6,265 bases of DNA, taken from assembly GCA_946409855.1 (NCBI GenBank), contig CAMJXZ010000201.1:1-6265 (forward strand), written 5' to 3'. The stretch comes from an uncultured Clostridia bacterium. Lineage in GTDB: Bacteria > Bacillota > Clostridia > Christensenellales > Aristaeellaceae. Position numbers and translations under genes: made by a program. This document shows, piece by piece, positions 4,913 to 6,265 of this stretch. The notes beneath the pieces are model-generated. The model made no database searches and had not been told where the DNA came from. It worked only from the letters and a program-made list of their open reading frames with translations. Each line of letters opens with the position of its first letter. Position 1 is the stretch's first letter.

Positions 4913-6265
4913 TTACTGCCCCAGGGCCGCGGCCGCCGCGGCGTCCACCCAGACGGCCGGCCTGGCCCCGACGCCCAGAAAATCGTACAAATCAAGCCGG
5001 GACGGGGTGAACTTGTCCGCTTCCACCGTCCAGGCATATACATTGCCGTTGCCGATGCGGGTGAAGGAACGGAGGAAATAGTAGTAATTCCCCTTGCCGC
5101 CCCATGACTTTACGTCCTGCGCGTCCGCGTAGGCGGTAACGTCTGCTTTCAAAAGACCCTCTGTCAGGTATCGGGACGCTTCCTGATAGCTCAGGGCGAA
5201 CACGCGGTCCTCCGTGGGGCTGCCGCCGTCCACGCCGTTTTTCGGGTCGCTGGTTTCGACGCCGTTCAGGTTGGTGACGGTCAGCAGGGCCGCCTGTTCC
5301 GCTTCGTTAAAGGCGGCGTTCAGGAATGTTTTATTGAGCCATGCCCGGTGGGAGGTTTTCTCCCAGGTCTGCGTGAACGTGCTGCTGCCGTTATGAGAGA
5401 CGTCGATGATGTACCGGGTGATCAGCAGCGACCGCTGGCCGTCGGAATCGAGCACGATCCATTCAAGCGGCTCCGGCCCGTTATTCGTGCGATTGTCCTG
5501 TTCATAGCGGCCCAGGACGACGATGCTGCCGGGGATCATCCATTTCGTCATCCGGAGGCCGGCGAAGCGTTCTTCCTGGAGCAGCTCGGGAACCGACGGC
5601 CGGCCCTCCGGCGCGTAATCGGGGATCGAGTTCAGAATCAGGAAGGCGCTTTGGGTGTTCCCGGCGCTGTCCTCGGAAAGGGCATGGAGATACCGGGTCA
5701 GACGGATCTGTTCCGTGTCCTCCAGGACGGCGAAAAGATCCTCCGCCTCCTGCCACCGGTTTTGCGCCCGGCAGGATTCGGCCCGCGCGCGGAAGATGCC
5801 GTCCCACCGCTGGGGCGCGTCCAGATAATCCCCCGCCGTTTTGAAGGCCGCCGCGGCGTCGTCTTCGTCTCCCGACGCGAGCAGGGCTTCCGCCCGCTGA
5901 TAATAGATGGCGCTGATGCGGTCCTTGGCGTCCCTGTAACCGCCCGCCTGCCGGAAAGCGGAAATCGCGCCGTCCTCTTTTCCCTGGCTCAGCAGCTGCT
6001 CGGCCTCTTCGTACCGGAGCGCCAGGATCCTTTCCTTGGCGTCCCCGTAATCGCCCGCTTCGCTGAACCAGTTGGCGGCGGCGTTATAATCTCCCTTCGC
6101 CAGACGGGCTTCTCCCTGCTCGTAGCGCAGGGCGTTTGCCTTGTCCCTGCCTTCTTTTCCGGCCTGTTCATAGGCTTTGAGCGCGTCGGAAACGCGGCCC
6201 TTTTCTTTGAGCCCGTCGCCGTAAGAGATCCAGGCCTTTGCGGCTTTCTCCCCGCTGTCCCTGAA
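4913..6265 (-). CDS. TPR-like repeat protein with C-terminal DUF6273 domain (N-terminus beyond window)
   Basis: The frame is open from the window edge (first visible codon at 6265) to TAA at 4913-4915, giving 450 visible residues. Residues about 15-162 hold four helical repeats of 37 residues. The last three share an AGxYxDAxxR signature at 70-79, 107-116 and 144-153, and a degenerate fifth unit may follow. These resemble tetratricopeptide-type repeats, usually protein-binding. Residues about 245-440 match DUF6273 as I know it: GRYEQ where relatives have GSYPQ, EWIVLD (268-273), a WEKTSHRAWLNKTFLNAAF block (301-319), FLRS and terminal GARPAVWV. The biochemical role of DUF6273 is not known to me. 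An ATG at 5551 begins just before this domain but lies within the continuous frame, so it is probably internal. Any signal peptide or membrane anchor would be upstream. It ends 87 nt before the asd promoter, in the same direction, with no clear terminator. Confidence 0.8.
   Translation of the reverse strand, partial: FRDSGEKAAKAWISYGDGLKEKGRVSDALKAYEQAGKEGRDKANALRYEQGEARLAKGDYNAAANWFSEAGDYGDAKERILALRYEEAEQLLSQGKEDGAISAFRQAGGYRDAKDRISAIYYQRAEALLASGDEDDAAAAFKTAGDYLDAPQRWDGIFRARAESCRAQNRWQEAEDLFAVLEDTEQIRLTRYLHALSEDSAGNTQSAFLILNSIPDYAPEGRPSVPELLQEERFAGLRMTKWMIPGSIVVLGRYEQDNRTNNGPEPLEWIVLDSDGQRSLLITRYIIDVSHNGSSTFTQTWEKTSHRAWLNKTFLNAAFNEAEQAALLTVTNLNGVETSDPKNGVDGGSPTEDRVFALSYQEASRYLTEGLLKADVTAYADAQDVKSWGGKGNYYYFLRSFTRIGNGNVYAWTVEADKFTPSRLDLYDFLGVGARPAVWVDAAAAAALGQ
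5780..6223 (-). repeat. Four tandem 111-bp coding repeats
   Basis: The 37-residue units are encoded by consecutive 111-bp blocks: 6223-6113, 6112-6002, 6001-5891 and 5890-5780. The last three keep the same length without gaps. The protein pattern is conserved, but the DNA has drifted considerably, so the duplications appear old. Confidence 0.7.

Noticed and set aside
4841..5107. Small plus-strand frames downstream of the DUF6273 stop
   Set aside because: They overlap the end of the DUF6273 gene and the asd promoter and look like shadow frames.
4913..5551. DUF6273 domain as a separate 212-residue gene starting at ATG 5551
   Set aside because: The frame continues without a stop to the window edge and encodes regular repeats. 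I see no good SD ahead of 5551. Internal initiation cannot be fully excluded.
5502..5807. 101-codon frame within the TPR/DUF6273 gene, same strand, other frame
   Set aside because: The continuous 450-codon frame carries the repeats and domain motifs. This one is rich in R, P and G with none.

Overview
All recognisable genes in this window lie on the minus strand. Codon usage is strongly G+C-rich, Shine-Dalgarno (SD) sites are purine-rich, and the promoters look like sigma-A (TATAAT) types. Together with a yeast/archaeal-type aspartate-semialdehyde dehydrogenase, a DUF6273 protein and short palindromic interspersed repeats, this suggests a high-GC member of the Clostridia (Bacillota), probably gut-associated. 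That assignment is inferred from gene style and not from a marker-gene comparison.

In the direction of transcription (high to low coordinates) the layout has four parts. (1) 6265-4913: the C-terminal 450 residues of a protein with about four 37-residue TPR-like repeats followed by a DUF6273 domain; its start lies outside the window. (2) 4826-1945: a promoter with an extended -10, then asd, dapA and dapB. These are three consecutive steps from aspartyl phosphate towards diaminopimelate and lysine. dapA and dapB overlap by 4 nt. dapA has no ATG, GTG or TTG at its expected start: the position served by its SD and by homology is ATC. (3) 1944-1325: a 620-bp gene-free stretch with two copies of a palindromic repeat in opposite orientations. 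One copy is interrupted by a 64-bp segment carrying a perfect 11-bp hairpin. A possible terminator for the dap operon and the promoter and leader of the next operon also lie here. (4) 1324-1: greA, then the first 263 codons of lysS, with a 16-nt gap.

The middle and left-hand operons share a lysine theme: asd-dapA-dapB supply diaminopimelate for cell wall and lysine, and LysS charges tRNA-Lys. The asd leader is only about 46 nt, too short for a lysine riboswitch. greA-lysS pairing is common in Bacillota, so the theme may simply reflect ordinary gene order. No mobile-element genes, tRNA or rRNA genes, CRISPR arrays or defence genes are visible. The points most worth checking are the dapA start codon, the composite repeat region, the small leader hairpins and the repeat-plus-DUF6273 protein. 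I did not find a convincing new multi-gene system here.
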